DNA of 64,000 bases from assembly GCA_003427395.1 (NCBI GenBank), contig BFEA01000170.1:2003110-2067109 (forward strand), read 5' to 3'. The stretch is from Chara braunii. Lineage: Eukaryota > Streptophyta > Charophyceae > Charales > Characeae. Positions 43,681-52,825 of the stretch are shown here, piece by piece; the stretch's first letter is position 1, and every line of letters begins with the position of its first letter. Under the pieces are notes generated by a model that had not been told where the DNA came from, did no database searches, and worked only from the letters and a program-made list of their open reading frames with translations. The position numbers were made by a program, and so were the translations under genes.

Positions 43681-44948
43681 TGTGTGTGTGTGTGTGTCGA
43701 TCGAAATGGAATTGCATGCATATGTCGACTGCCTTTTTTTGCAGACTACCTTTTGTGTGCACACAATGATTGTCCATGCACGCACATGACGTCTTCTTCT
43801 TCCTCCCCTCGTCTTGTCTGCTGCCGGCGATCCTGCGGACGCCCCCCCCCCGACCGGCTGACAACCGGCTCATCACGCCAATCGCCGTCAGGGTGGGGAT
43901 TGACGATGCGCATACGTGTCGTCGTCGCTGAGCTCACGCTACACAGTCCGAACGACAGATTGACGCTGGCACATGCGTCTTCCTCGCGTAAACCTTCTTT
44001 GAGCAGTTGTGTGTACGACTGCCAAGACGTTGTTTGCCGACTACCAAAGAACTGGCTCCCCGCCCAATCCTGCATCGATCCGCTCCCAAGTGTCACGGTG
44101 CGAGAACATTCCTCCTCCTACTCACCGTCCGTCGGCGGCAGAGGAATTTTGTGCGACGGTAAGTGCACGTATCAGTCGGATCGTACTGCTGTGACCTTCG
44201 ACCACTGCTATGCTGCGCGTGGGGAGCGGTGGGGGAGTTGAACAACGCCCTGCTCTTCGGCTGTCGTTCGTTCATGTCCACACCCTTCTTCGTCGATCGC
44301 CTCCTGCGTGTACGCCCAGGCACCTTAAGGATGATGCACATGTGGAACAGGACGACGGCGACAAGCAGAATGACGACTAGGAGCAGCACAGGAAGCCTGT
44401 GATAGAGGTCGACCATCAACAGCACGCACGACAGGGCCGCAACTTGTCGACGACGGTGGAGGTCCACCAAACGGCGACGGTGAAGGAAGCAAACGGAAGA
44501 GGACAGCCTACGACAAACGCACCATGTCGTTATCCGTCGATGACATGGGTTGGGATGCGGGCGGTGTGTGGCAAAATATTCAATTTCGCCGATTGTTGGA
44601 CCCCGCCGACGCTGGCGGGAAAACCCGTCTGTCGGGCGACATCAACCACAATTACTACATGGGCCCCTCGTACCTCGTCCACCAATGGCGGCTGTTGGCG
44701 AGCCGTTGGGCGTAGGCCCGCCGGCGTCGCCCGAAGATGTTCGTGCACCCGTTGTCGGAACAGCAATGGACCAGTCGGAAAAAGGAACTTGCCGACGATG
44801 TGTACCTTCGCCGCTCCGATCATTGCGGATCCTCAGACTGCAAGGGACCTCGTGAGGTCCCTAGCACAAGGGCAACAAATGGCTGGGCCACAAGGATGCT
44901 ACAAGGAATCCTCGAGGAATTGTTTTCATATTTTTTTCCAAATTTCTT
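42931..44948. other. Non-coding right half of Harbinger element
   Basis: GC-rich with a (GT)n run and several open frames (for example 44399-44983) that show no Myb/SANT or other recognisable motif. It is possibly the decayed second Harbinger gene. Confidence 0.5.
43636..43697. repeat. (GT)n microsatellite
   Basis: About 30 GT units with a single TATG interruption near 43672. Confidence 0.97.
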
Positions 44949-45023
44949 CCCCGAGGATAGGTGGAACGATCACGTCCTCATAGATTTTACGTGCCCGAGG
45001 AGTGTCTAACGAGCCCCTGTATT

Positions 45024-45136
45024 TGGTATGCTGGACCCGCTTTCCAGCAGGTGATGCTCCCCACCAATAGATGGAGCCCCCCTAGGTGCTAGTGGTGTCT
45101 GCTTTTATCACCACTAGCACTGGAGGGTTGTTTTTC

Positions 45137-45167
<31 letters not shown>
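45024..45167 (+). mobile_element. Multi-hairpin SINE, type B
   Basis: CTGGACCCGCTTTCCAGCAG, CTCCCCACCAATAGATGGAG, then the third hairpin GTGCTAGTGGTG/CACCACTAGCAC (45088-45121), and a 24-base poly(A). It starts next to the Harbinger right end. Confidence 0.82.
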
Positions 45168-45419
45168 GCTTGAGCGATTGCTCACATACAGACTGAGCAG
45201 TACAAGGAAGAAGGTATGTGGTATCGACGATGGCCATACCTTTTCAATGTTGTTGTACTGTGATAAGCAATCCTCGGCAACATTGTGATTATTTTTATCT
45301 TCAGTCGTTGTGCCGCCCCTCCGGTCCCTTCCTCCTACAAACATCATCAGTCACTGCTCAATGCCGCTTGGGGGGACCAACGGGCTATCTCTAGGTGGCG
45401 AGCGCCAAGCTTGCCCGGG

Positions 45420-45508
45420 AAGGTACATGAGGCCAATGGGGATTGAACCCACGATCTCCTCCTAACCGCCACTTGAGTGCCTTACCAACTGAGTTAGGTC
45501 GCCGGATA
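45420..45508 (-). ncRNA. tRNA-like sequence with A and B boxes
   Basis: On the minus strand: TAACTCAGTTGGTAAGGC (A-box and D-arm type), a CTC/GAG anticodon-like stem, and GTGGGTTCAATCCCCAT, a proper 5-bp T stem with a 7-nt TTCAATC loop. The 7 bases before and after do not pair as an acceptor stem and the anticodon arm has an enlarged loop. It is more likely a tRNA pseudogene or the head of a tRNA-derived SINE than a working tRNA. Confidence 0.55.
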
Positions 45509-45525
45509 GATGTTCATTTTTTCAC

Positions 45526-45605
45526 TTTTTTTTTTTTTTAATAATAAAGCTCCGATCTATTCGTGGGGGGCAGCACGTGTTGGGAACCGGGCCCAGCGTC
45601 CCTTA
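45526..45605 (-). mobile_element. Short multi-hairpin SINE fragment
   Basis: Poly(T), then CTATTCGTGGGGGGCAGCAC and TTGGGAACCGGGCCCAGCG. Same subtype as 17156-17228, lacking the third hairpin. It lies about 20 bp from the tRNA-like sequence. Confidence 0.75.
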
Positions 45606-46024
45606 TGCAATGAACATAGTGATGGAACGTGAAATAATGAGAAATTTGTATCAAACAGGGGATGCAGGACAACCTCTTCACCTTTATCCAAGCCGCCAGA
45701 TCTCACCTGAAATACTAGCAATCCCACCTCCCTGTATTAAATTGTCTACCGCGTGGGCGCGAGGAACGCAGCGCTAAGGTATCCAAATCAATGAGACTAA
45801 GAGCTAACACAAAGTATTTTGAATTTAAAAAAGAAAAAATACGTTAAGAAAGGGTGGTAGTGGGGAAATATTTAGGAATTGCCGAAAATTCACTAAAGTA
45901 AAGAGAGCTTGAATTTCAAGATAAGGATTCAGATTCTTTGAACTTGAAAAGAAATCTTAATAATAGATTAGGACATTCAAATNTTGAATTCCCTATGGAG
46001 AGCGTAGTACGATGAAAGTTGTAT
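45606..46024. other. AT-rich unassigned sequence
   Basis: No gene. An N at 45983 suggests a contig join. Composition approaches that of plastid DNA from about 45830. Confidence 0.45.
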
Positions 46025-46187
46025 GCTACGTTCGGGGGGAAGTAATTGCTAATCTGCTAATTCCTAGGTAAAATCGAAGAGAGGAATTACTGAGGTAGTT
46101 GCTTANGCTACGTTCGGGGGGAAGTAATTGCTAATCTGCTAATTCCTAGGTAAAATCGAAGAGAGGAATTACTGAGGTAGTTGCTTA
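46025..46187. repeat. Exact 81-bp direct repeat around one N
   Basis: 46025-46105 and 46107-46187 are identical and separated only by an N at 46106. The sequence is the 3' end of the trnA-UGC group II intron. Two overlapping contig ends left unmerged would give exactly this pattern. Confidence 0.9.
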
Positions 46188-46193
46188 CCCCGT

Positions 46194-46228
46194 GGCGGAT
46201 GTCAGCGGTTCGAGTCCGCTTACCTCCA
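46194..46228 (+). pseudogene. trnA-UGC: Plastid trnA-UGC, 3' exon only
   Basis: The 35-nt 3' exon of plastid alanine tRNA, from GGCGGATGTCAGC through the T arm GGTTCGAGTCC to CCTCCA. It is preceded by the typical end of its group II intron (GGTAGTTGCTTACCCCGT). The 38-nt 5' exon is absent within the window, so this is a fragment. The intron is characteristic of streptophyte plastid DNA. Confidence 0.85.
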
Positions 46229-46690
46229 CTGGGTACTAAACTCCAAAAATCGAAAAAGGGAGATAGGTTTCCAACTCTATGTAATTATAGAATTTAATTC
46301 TATATTCTTTAATTATTTATTTTTTATATTATATTAATCTTTATTATATAGATATGCCTATTTTAGAATATTATTAGAATACTTTAGATATCTCTATTTT
46401 TGTGATATATGTCTATTTGAGTAGTAGAATATAAAATAAAATATAATAAAAGAAATATATACTAATAAAATAGGAGAATATAAAATAAATAGATAGATAG
46501 ATAGATAGTTAAATAGATAGATAGTTAAATAGATAGATAGTATTATATTGTCTATCATATGAATATTATTATATGAATATATATATATTTATACATAGAT
46601 ATATTTCTTTTTGAAAAAATTAAAGAAATAATTAGTATTAATTTTTGTAGATTCTTTTATAAACATCATTTTATGTAAATATCGTAGGTT
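46229..46690. other. AT-rich plastid-like spacer
   Basis: Over 80 percent AT with a GATA/TAGA tetranucleotide run at 46490-46545. No gene recognised. Confidence 0.5.
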
Positions 46691-46691
46691 A

Positions 46692-47083
46692 TTATGCCAA
46701 AGCACTGATGAGTCGGTGTACAGCGGAACCTTTGTGAGATTGTATTACAAAACGAGTTTGCGAAAGAAGTGTTTCCTGTGATTTCTTGGACGGAGCAACT
46801 CTGATGACGAGCCCGTGGGATTCAGACGCGAAGCGTCTCCTCTTCGAGCCTTTGCCAAGGTGGAGAACGTCATGTGCTAAGAAATGGAATCCTTCTCCCG
46901 TAGTGACTATGCGGGTTTGATCGGGCACAAAGTGCAGGCCCATGGGTTGGAGCCATTGTGATAGGAACCCTTGAGCGCCCTGAACAACTCTTCGAGCCTT
47001 GTGAAGAACAACGAAATCATCGCCGTATCTTACTAGGATAACTCGGCCTTCGGCCGCCTGTTGCTGAACCCACTCATCCAAAG
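46692..47083 (-). pseudogene. Group II intron reverse transcriptase/maturase fragment
   Basis: 130 codons from the catalytic part of a group II intron-encoded protein: [10 protein letters not shown], then [14 protein letters not shown] (motif 5, YGDD in place of the usual YADD), followed by the thumb and LGKGSKRRR, VAPSKKSQETLL and IQSHKGSAVHRLI, the usual transition to domain X. It ends at a normal TAA. Upstream it is cut abruptly at the psbB junction. Its base composition is near 50 percent GC against about 25 percent around it, so it did not arise from the flanking plastid spacer. Confidence 0.8.
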
Positions 47084-47087
47084 CATT

Positions 47088-47354
47088 TGGGTATATTGGG
47101 ATTTAGAACTGTTTAGAGATGAACGTATAGGAAAACCTGCATTGGATTTGCCTAAAATTTTTGGAATTCATCTTTTTTTGTCAGGTTTATTATGCTTTGG
47201 GTTTGGTGTTTTTCATGTAACTGGATTATTTGGTCCTTGTATATGGATTTCAGATCCATATGGAATTACAGGAAAAGTTCAATCAGTATCCCCTGCTTGG
47301 GGAGCTGAAGGCTTCGATCCTTTTAATCCTGGTGGCATTGCATCTCATCATATC
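47088..47354 (+). pseudogene. psbB: Plastid psbB (CP47) internal fragment
   Basis: About 89 codons of the photosystem II core antenna CP47: [60 protein letters not shown] and [18 protein letters not shown], equivalent to roughly residues 115-205 of the 508-residue protein. Both ends are abrupt: a group II intron fragment before and an unidentified AT-rich frame after. It cannot function and is best read as inserted plastid DNA. Confidence 0.9.
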
Positions 47355-47427
47355 ATTAGAGCATCTTCGACGAGACATACAAGAAAAGATTGATCACAAA
47401 AAACGAAAATTACGTATGACTCTTGTA

Positions 47428-47487
47428 TCCTGCTAATGTAATAGGAATTAATCCAAGTANTATACCAGATAGAAGAGGTTCAACCAT
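47428..47487 (-). pseudogene. petG: Plastid petG, first 20 codons
   Basis: On the minus strand from an ATG at 47485-47487: MVEPLLSGIxLGLIPITLAG, the N-terminus of the 37-residue cytochrome b6f subunit V; x is an N at 47460. Homology stops at 47428. It lies in opposite orientation to the psbB fragment. Confidence 0.82.
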
Positions 47488-48082
47488 AGTTGTTTTTGTA
47501 TTTGAGGTAAAAGATTTTAAATAATACAAATCCTAAAAAAAAATGCCTTATAGTTCCAAGGATAATAAAAGTGAATGAATCATAAAAGCACCGTTAAGAA
47601 ATAAATTTATTCTGTGAACTAATTNTGTAGGTTGTTTATTAGACCATGAAGATCTTATCTATGTAATGGAGATAAGTCAGATTATCTTCAAACAGCGGTG
47701 TAGAGTGAAATCCTAACGAATCATTCAATTTTAGAAATCAATTAATATCAATAAATAATATCGTATCTTAATATTCACATTACATCTTGTATATTCTATT
47801 ATGATTGATATTCAATGATGTACCATATATGATTTGTATCTCTCTTAGTTTTTTAATGATTTAGCTAGAGTCTATTTATATAGTTAGAGTCAAATAGATT
47901 GAGAATCATATACAAATTAAATATAGATAAAATAGAATACAAAATAAAAAATATAAAATAATTGTAATTATAATATCGAGGATATATCATAAATCAATCT
48001 AGCCTGAACTTTTTGATTATTTTTGACAAATAGTAGACTATCAGTTGGAATCATAGATTTATATATGTTTTTTCCTTTTGGT
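47488..48082. other. AT-rich plastid-like sequence
   Basis: Plastid-like composition, N at 47624, no gene I can name. Confidence 0.45.
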
Positions 48083-48261
48083 TATTTGACAGTAGAAACA
48101 TTTACATGCATACCAAAACGATCTAGTAACTGAGGTCTTAATTCACCTTCTTCAGGATTTCCAGATCCAATTAGAATAAAACGCGAAGGATGAGATATTG
48201 ATATTCCTTCTCTCTCTACAGTGTTCCAACCAGAAGCAGCTGCATCCAATAAAACATCAAC
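48083..48261 (-). pseudogene. chlI: Plastid chlI fragment (Mg-chelatase subunit I)
   Basis: About 58 codons of the AAA+ ATPase subunit of magnesium chelatase: [40 protein letters not shown] and [19 protein letters not shown], covering the [18 protein letters not shown] signature. It is followed by TAA where the real protein continues, and is cut upstream by a (GA)n tract at 48262. chlI is plastid-encoded in charophytes, which supports the organism call. Confidence 0.9.
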
Positions 48262-48310
<49 letters not shown>

Positions 48311-48413
48311 TTTTGTTCATTTATTATTATGAGTGTGAGAGAGAGAAAGAAATGGAGAGAGAGAGGAAGGGGGGGGCCTACCAGAGAGAGAGAGAAGGGG
48401 GGGGCGAGGACTA

Positions 48414-48465
<52 letters not shown>

Positions 48466-48534
48466 ATATGGAGAGAGAGAGAAAGAGAGAGAGAAAGAGA
48501 GTTTTGTTCCGTTTGTTGATACAAGTGAGAGAGA

Positions 48535-48595
<61 letters not shown>

Positions 48596-48601
48596 AGAGA
48601 C
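48262..48601. repeat. (GA)n / (CT)n / (TA)n microsatellite block
   Basis: Long GA runs at 48262-48310, 48470-48500 and 48524-48600, with CTCTCT and TATATAGATATAGATATA in the middle. Translated frames here are repeat artefacts. Confidence 0.95.
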
Positions 48602-48603
48602 TG

Positions 48604-49020
48604 AATGGCAAAATTGACATATGGGTCAAATTGCGGCCAGGATATATTTTGTAGTTGGAATGATTTTTTTAAATTTATTTAGCATTTTCCCTGGAAAGAT
48701 CACAACAAAATCTACGAGTACTCCAATTTTCAGGTTTTTTCACGCATTCTTCTGAGCGTGAAAGATCACTGAATTTTGAGTACTTTTTTAGTTGGCCCAA
48801 GCATGGCTGAGTGGCAAAAATGGAAAATGTGCCGAATCGGCGCGGCGATTATTTCGCAGTGCAAATGATTTTTTGTAAATGTTCTATTATTATTTCTCGA
48901 AAGAACACGACCTCATTTATGGATTCTCAAAATTTCAGATTTTTTTGCATGTTCCTCCGAGCACAGAAAATCGGCAAAGTTGCCTCTTGCAAAACGCCTA
49001 TTTCGTTGTGTCTGACCTCC
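48604..49020. repeat. Two diverged satellite-like monomers of about 206 bp
   Basis: GCTGA.TGGCAAAA..TG..A.ATG, AATGATTTTTT.TAAAT and CTCAAAATTTCAGATTTTTT-type segments recur in the same order from 48604 and 48810, at low identity. A small open frame (48811-49029) is not supported. Confidence 0.55.
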
Positions 49021-49086
49021 CTGTTTTGAGAAGACGGGGCTCAACGCCTGGGCCTGAGGGCCCTTTTGCAGTTCACATGCCCGCAA

Positions 49087-49171
49087 TTCTTTTTGGGGTC
49101 CGCTTCTACCCGGGGACCGGTCCAACGCCCCCCACTTCTTTTTGGGGTCCACTTCCACCCGAGGACCGGTC
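49087..49171. repeat. Tandem duplication of about 48 bp
   Basis: TTCTTTTTGGGGTCC.CTTC, then ACCCG.GGACCGGTCC, twice. Confidence 0.88.
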
Positions 49172-51037
49172 CTTCCTTTTTCCAAAAGTCCCGGTTCTAG
49201 AAGAGCTAGCTGTAGGTAGTCCGCAATTTTGCCAAGGACTGGTCCCCAAAAAACATTTGTCCCCTAAGAACCCACTTTGCGTCCTGGTCGCCCGCCACCG
49301 AAAATGCGACACCTTGACACAGACGCGGAAACACACTATACCGCAGCCTTAGGGCTGCGAATTATAGTGTTGTTGTCCAAGAACATCAACATCCTCCCCT
49401 CTATAACACTACCAATGCACGCTCTGAAGGGGGGAATACATCAGGAAAATTGGACGCATCCATGAGAACATCTCCAGGCTTCAGATCCAACCAGTTGTTG
49501 AATATAAGCTTGTAGTTCTTTTTTAGCGGTATTCCTGACTAGTTCTTTTTCACCCGGCCATATAACTTTCCCGATCCTCCTTCCTCTCGAGTCCCCAACC
49601 CAATCCTTGTCAAACTGTGAGAGAATTTTGTCAGTATCAGTTTGTTGTTGTAGGGATTTTAACTTAATAATTATGATATGTCATTGACCCAATTGGGCCC
49701 GTACTTTCGTTTCTACAAATTGCCTGATGACTTCAGAGAGTACCCTTCCTCCTTCAAGTCTCGCTTCTTTCAGGTCTCGCTTCTTCCATTACATATACAC
49801 ATCACTTATAGCATGGAGTCCAAAGAAGTGTTTTTGTTCCTATGTGAAAGAGGTTTTGTTGAAAGGTTGCCAACTCAAAGGGAAATGGGTTCCAATACCC
49901 TGCTAAAATAGCCCTCTACTCCCATGGCCGGTCCAACTCAGTTAACCATCTCCAAATACAATCTTATTGTCTCCACAATGGAATTGAGCTCGGACATTGT
50001 ACAAATATATGTTCTATGGTTTCACAATGCTTTATTGAGGGGAATGCCTTGAGGCAGAATTCGCGCCACGGATATGCAAGGCCCCTCTATTCTAATATGG
50101 TATGGTCTATCAGCCAGTCATTAGTAGGCTACGAGCGATGTGCTATTTGGCATTGCAGGGAGGCAAACTTTGCCGGTCTCTCCTTAAGCCCTTTGAACCA
50201 GCGTATAGGTCTTAGTTGGTTCATACCGCCATTTAGATGTCCAGCCCACCAGTACTGCAGGATGGATGACACTTACCCGAGGTCTTATCAACCGAAATAT
50301 GGCCTTAACTGTAAGAGATTGCAGTGTTCTGAGTTTACCCCTTTGACCAGTTTTCCGGCACCATTCCGCTGGGTCTGTAGGAAGTTCATGAATTGGAAGT
50401 TAGGGAAATAAGACAAAAAAATTTCGAGAGGGAGGTGTTGGTAGAACCCTGATCCTATACAAAGCATGCTTAGGATATAACTCCGCCCGATCAAGACAAT
50501 ATCTAGAAAGAAAGAAGTCTAGCTGTAACACAAAGGTATTGACCATTACTCCTTCATTGTGAGTATACACCACCTGTCCAATGATTCTTTGATTGTCTGA
50601 ATCAAACCCTGCAACCCAATCTGCTTCCTATAGGGCTGGTCCCTTCTCAGGCTTGAGAGTATTCAATCAGGCTAGGGGCACTGTGGAGGTGATCTGATCC
50701 AGTGAATCCGCCAGACGATGAGAGTAACGTATAATTAGCCTAAACTCTTCATGTGTTTTCCATCCCTTGGTTAGTGGATCTCATAGGTCCTTGATTCTCA
50801 ACACCCCTTTTTTTTGCCCATAGAGCCCATGGCGAAGCCCAACTATTACTTTCATTCCAGCCAGTGATCCATCGGTTACCAAATAAGGGTTGGCGTAAAA
50901 TTTCTTCATATCCCGATGGGAAGGGTCTGTCTGGTAATGGAAGTCGCCCCCATATTTTTAATAGATTAGCCAAAAAATTATCTAGAATCAGGTTCCTTCT
51001 AGCTTCTCATCTCCCCCCTTCTTCTTGTGACAAAGCA

Positions 51038-51212
51038 TTAAAGCACCAGTACACCACATATCGGCCTGTGGGTGTCAGCACGAAACCCGCATCACTTCGG
51101 AGGCCGCCAAATTTTTATTTCAACGGCGGGCCTGGCCGCACAGCACCTCCAAGTTTTGCTTGTGGCGACAAAAAACTTTCTGCAAGGCTGGGGCCGTGTA
51201 CTAGCGGCTTAA
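51038..51212. mobile_element. TTAA-flanked MITE, copy 1
   Basis: Bounded by TTAA at 51038-51041 and 51209-51212, with inverted ends CCAGTACAC and CTAGTACAC. It interrupts LINE copy D; removing it and one TTAA restores WNISRL-NALSQEEG in one frame. TTAA duplication is typical of piggyBac-type transposition. Its right end (CAAGGCTGGGGCCGTGTACTAG region) is shared with 59403-59618. Confidence 0.7.
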
Positions 51213-51662
51213 GACGTGAGATATTCCAAAACCGGTCTTCCAACCATGTAAGTGGATGTATAATATTTAGAGTGGGTGGGGCAAGTCTCCTAATTTGCTG
51301 CAAGGCCGTTGGGTGTCATCACTGTCATGGAACCCCAGGGGAAAATATCACTTTTTGACTTTGCAATGTTGAGTCCAATAGTCATACACCCCCCCTTGTC
51401 TTGGGTTGCATAAGAGTGAGCCAGGCAACCCGAGGAATAACCCTTCGGGAATCCTGATTCCCTCGCCAGAGAAATGATGTAATAAGCCTTTTTAGGGTTT
51501 TAGTGGCAACCTTACCTAGGGACCATATTGCAGACTTGTACCAAATTGATGTCAGCACCACTTTGTTGATGATCAATGCCCTGCCAAATAATGATGTGTT
51601 TGCTCCTCCATTAGTTCATTTTATCAAGTGCAGGCCCAAAAATCCATTCATTATTGATAGTG

Positions 51663-51727
51663 GGTTTGCCTTGTGTGACTTGTGTCGTCAAGGTAGGTTT
51701 GCCTTGTGTGACTTGTGTCGTCAAGGA
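51663..51727. repeat. 33-bp tandem duplication in LINE copy D
   Basis: GGTTTGCCTTGTGTGACTTG, then TGTCGTCAAGG, twice with a TA linker. Confidence 0.92.
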
Positions 51728-52190
51728 GACTCCTAAGACTCTAATTGGAGCCTCCAATGGCATCCACCATTTGTGGTAATTTTAGGGGTCTTACTCCATT
51801 GGAGTGAAACCACCATCCCTGTGTTTTGCTATCCCAGTTGACTACCATGTTTGATGTCATTGAAAACTTCTCCACCATTAGTGTCTTAATTTACTTCAAA
51901 ATTTCAGATGAGGCTTCAAGAATGATGGTAATCCCCTGCAATTTTTTTAATCTCTGGATATCCTTGTTACAACGTAAATTAGTCACCAAAGCTTCCATTG
52001 TAATTAGAAAAAGAAAAGGTGTTAGAGGGTCCCTCTAGGGAACAAGATTCTCTTTTTTTTCTTTTTTGGGGGGGGAAAGACAACTAACAATGAACCATCA
52101 GAAACCACTTCTGTTAGTCAGAAAACTGGCAATAGAATGTTAATCGGATCTTTTGTGATGACGTCAGGATTAGTCTGGCTGGGGGAATCA

Positions 52191-52330
52191 GGAGAAGTAG
52201 GCTTGAGAGAAGTAGCAGTCAAGGTGGAAAGAATGGTGAGGCACTTCGCCAATATAGTCGCTCTTCGTGATCATGAAACCGCTACCATAAACCAGTGTCC
52301 AGTCAGCGATAGATCGTCTTCGGTCTTGAT
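52191..52330. other. Empty-site paralogue of the nested insertion target
   Basis: This stretch matches, without interruption, three separated pieces downstream: 52395-52439, 52783-52835 and 56992-57035. It shows the target before the SINE and LINE inserted. Shared markers are GAAGTAGGCTTG, AATATAGTCGCTCTTC, GATCATGA and CCAGTGTCCAGTC. Confidence 0.82.
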
Positions 52331-52439
52331 GCAGCCCCGTTTCCATGCTTTCTCCCCTTCTCCCTTCCCTCCCCCTCCTTCTCCCACCCTTTTCCAGAAG
52401 TAGGCTTGGGAGAAGTAGCTGTCAAGGTGGACGGAATGG

Positions 52440-52782
52440 CGGCTGAAGAGGTTGCTCTTACCATTATGTAACATTGATAATTTGTATTGTAAAGGACATT
52501 GGACCCGTTTTCCAGCAGGTGAAGCTCCCCACCAATGGACCAGAGTCATTAGTAAAGCAGCTAGGGGTGTATGCTCTTATCATCACTGCTACCGTCTTCC
52601 CCCGAACACAACGCACCCTCATTTTAACTGTATCGGGCCGGAAACATGCCTTGCATACGTTCTTTTTCAGGGTGCGTTATGTTTGGGGGAAGACGGTAGC
52701 TGTGAATACTAGTGTTGTTAAAAAAAAAGAAGAAAAAAAAAAGAAGAAAAAAAAAAGAAAAAAAAAAAAAGAAGAAAAAAAA
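52440..52782 (+). mobile_element. Multi-hairpin SINE, type B, with target duplication
   Basis: The body has TTGGACCCGTTTTCCAGCAG and CTCCCCACCAATGGACCAGAG, and ends in an A-rich tail (52719-52782). It is flanked by GGAATGG at 52433-52439 and 52783-52789. The third hairpin is split by a 121-bp MITE. The first 55 bp (52440-52495) are not seen in the other copies. Confidence 0.82.
52584..52704. mobile_element. MITE with CACTG ends, 121 bp
   Basis: 36-bp inverted arms at 52584-52619 and 52669-52704 (CACTGCTACCGTCTTCCCCC, then AACA.AACGCACCCT) with three or four mismatches. CACTG/C(T)GTG ends suggest a CACTA-like MITE, but the 3-bp flanks CAT and AAT do not match exactly. It is inserted in the third hairpin of a SINE. 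Confidence 0.7.
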
Positions 52783-52825
52783 GGAATGGTGATGCACTTC
52801 ACCAATATAGTCGCTCTTCCTGATC

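Larger units (their letters stand above)
41032..45017 (+). mobile_element. PIF/Harbinger DNA transposon, 4.0 kb
   Basis: Terminal inverted repeats GGGGCTCGTTARACACTCCT agree at 19 of 20 positions between 41032-41051 and the complement of 44998-45017. A subterminal 20-mer CGTTCCACCTATCCTCGGGG at 41112-41131 recurs exactly, inverted, at 44949-44968 and is a candidate transposase-binding site. The 3-bp flanks are TAT and TGT, so the target duplication is imperfect. It encodes a decayed DDE transposase. The second (Myb-like) Harbinger gene was not found. A (GT)n run sits at 43636-43697. A SINE begins within 10 bp of the right end. Confidence 0.85.
49370..52040 (-). mobile_element. L1-type LINE fragment, copy D
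   Basis: A 5'-truncated, heavily decayed ORF2 on the minus strand. It starts in the RT at DPLTPFLFLITMEAL (about 52036) and runs through NMVVNWDSKTQGWWFHSNGV, GRALIINKVVLTSIWYKSAI, EEILRQPLFGN, IRWFKGLKERPAKFASLQCQ and ETIEHIFVQCPSS to KILSQFDKDWVGDSRGRR. It is the same subfamily as copy A (compare DWLIDHT, RWFTQVRNRPTK). It has many stops, a 33-bp duplication at 51663-51727, and a TTAA-flanked insertion at 51038-51212. Confidence 0.82.

Noticed and set aside
44399-44983. 194-codon ORF as the Harbinger Myb-like gene
   Set aside because: No Trp-spaced Myb/SANT pattern is visible, and the residue composition follows the GC-rich sequence.
46705-46725. CTGATGAGTCGGTG, hammerhead-like start
   Set aside because: It lies in the intron-protein fragment and is not followed by a stem II and CGAAA box.
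47355-47436. Frame [19 protein letters not shown] after psbB
   Set aside because: It reads like a protein but I could not assign it to any plastid gene, so it is not annotated as one.
48221-48629. Arg/Glu- and Leu/Ser-rich frames at 48.2-48.6 kb
   Set aside because: Translations of (GA)n and (CT)n microsatellites.
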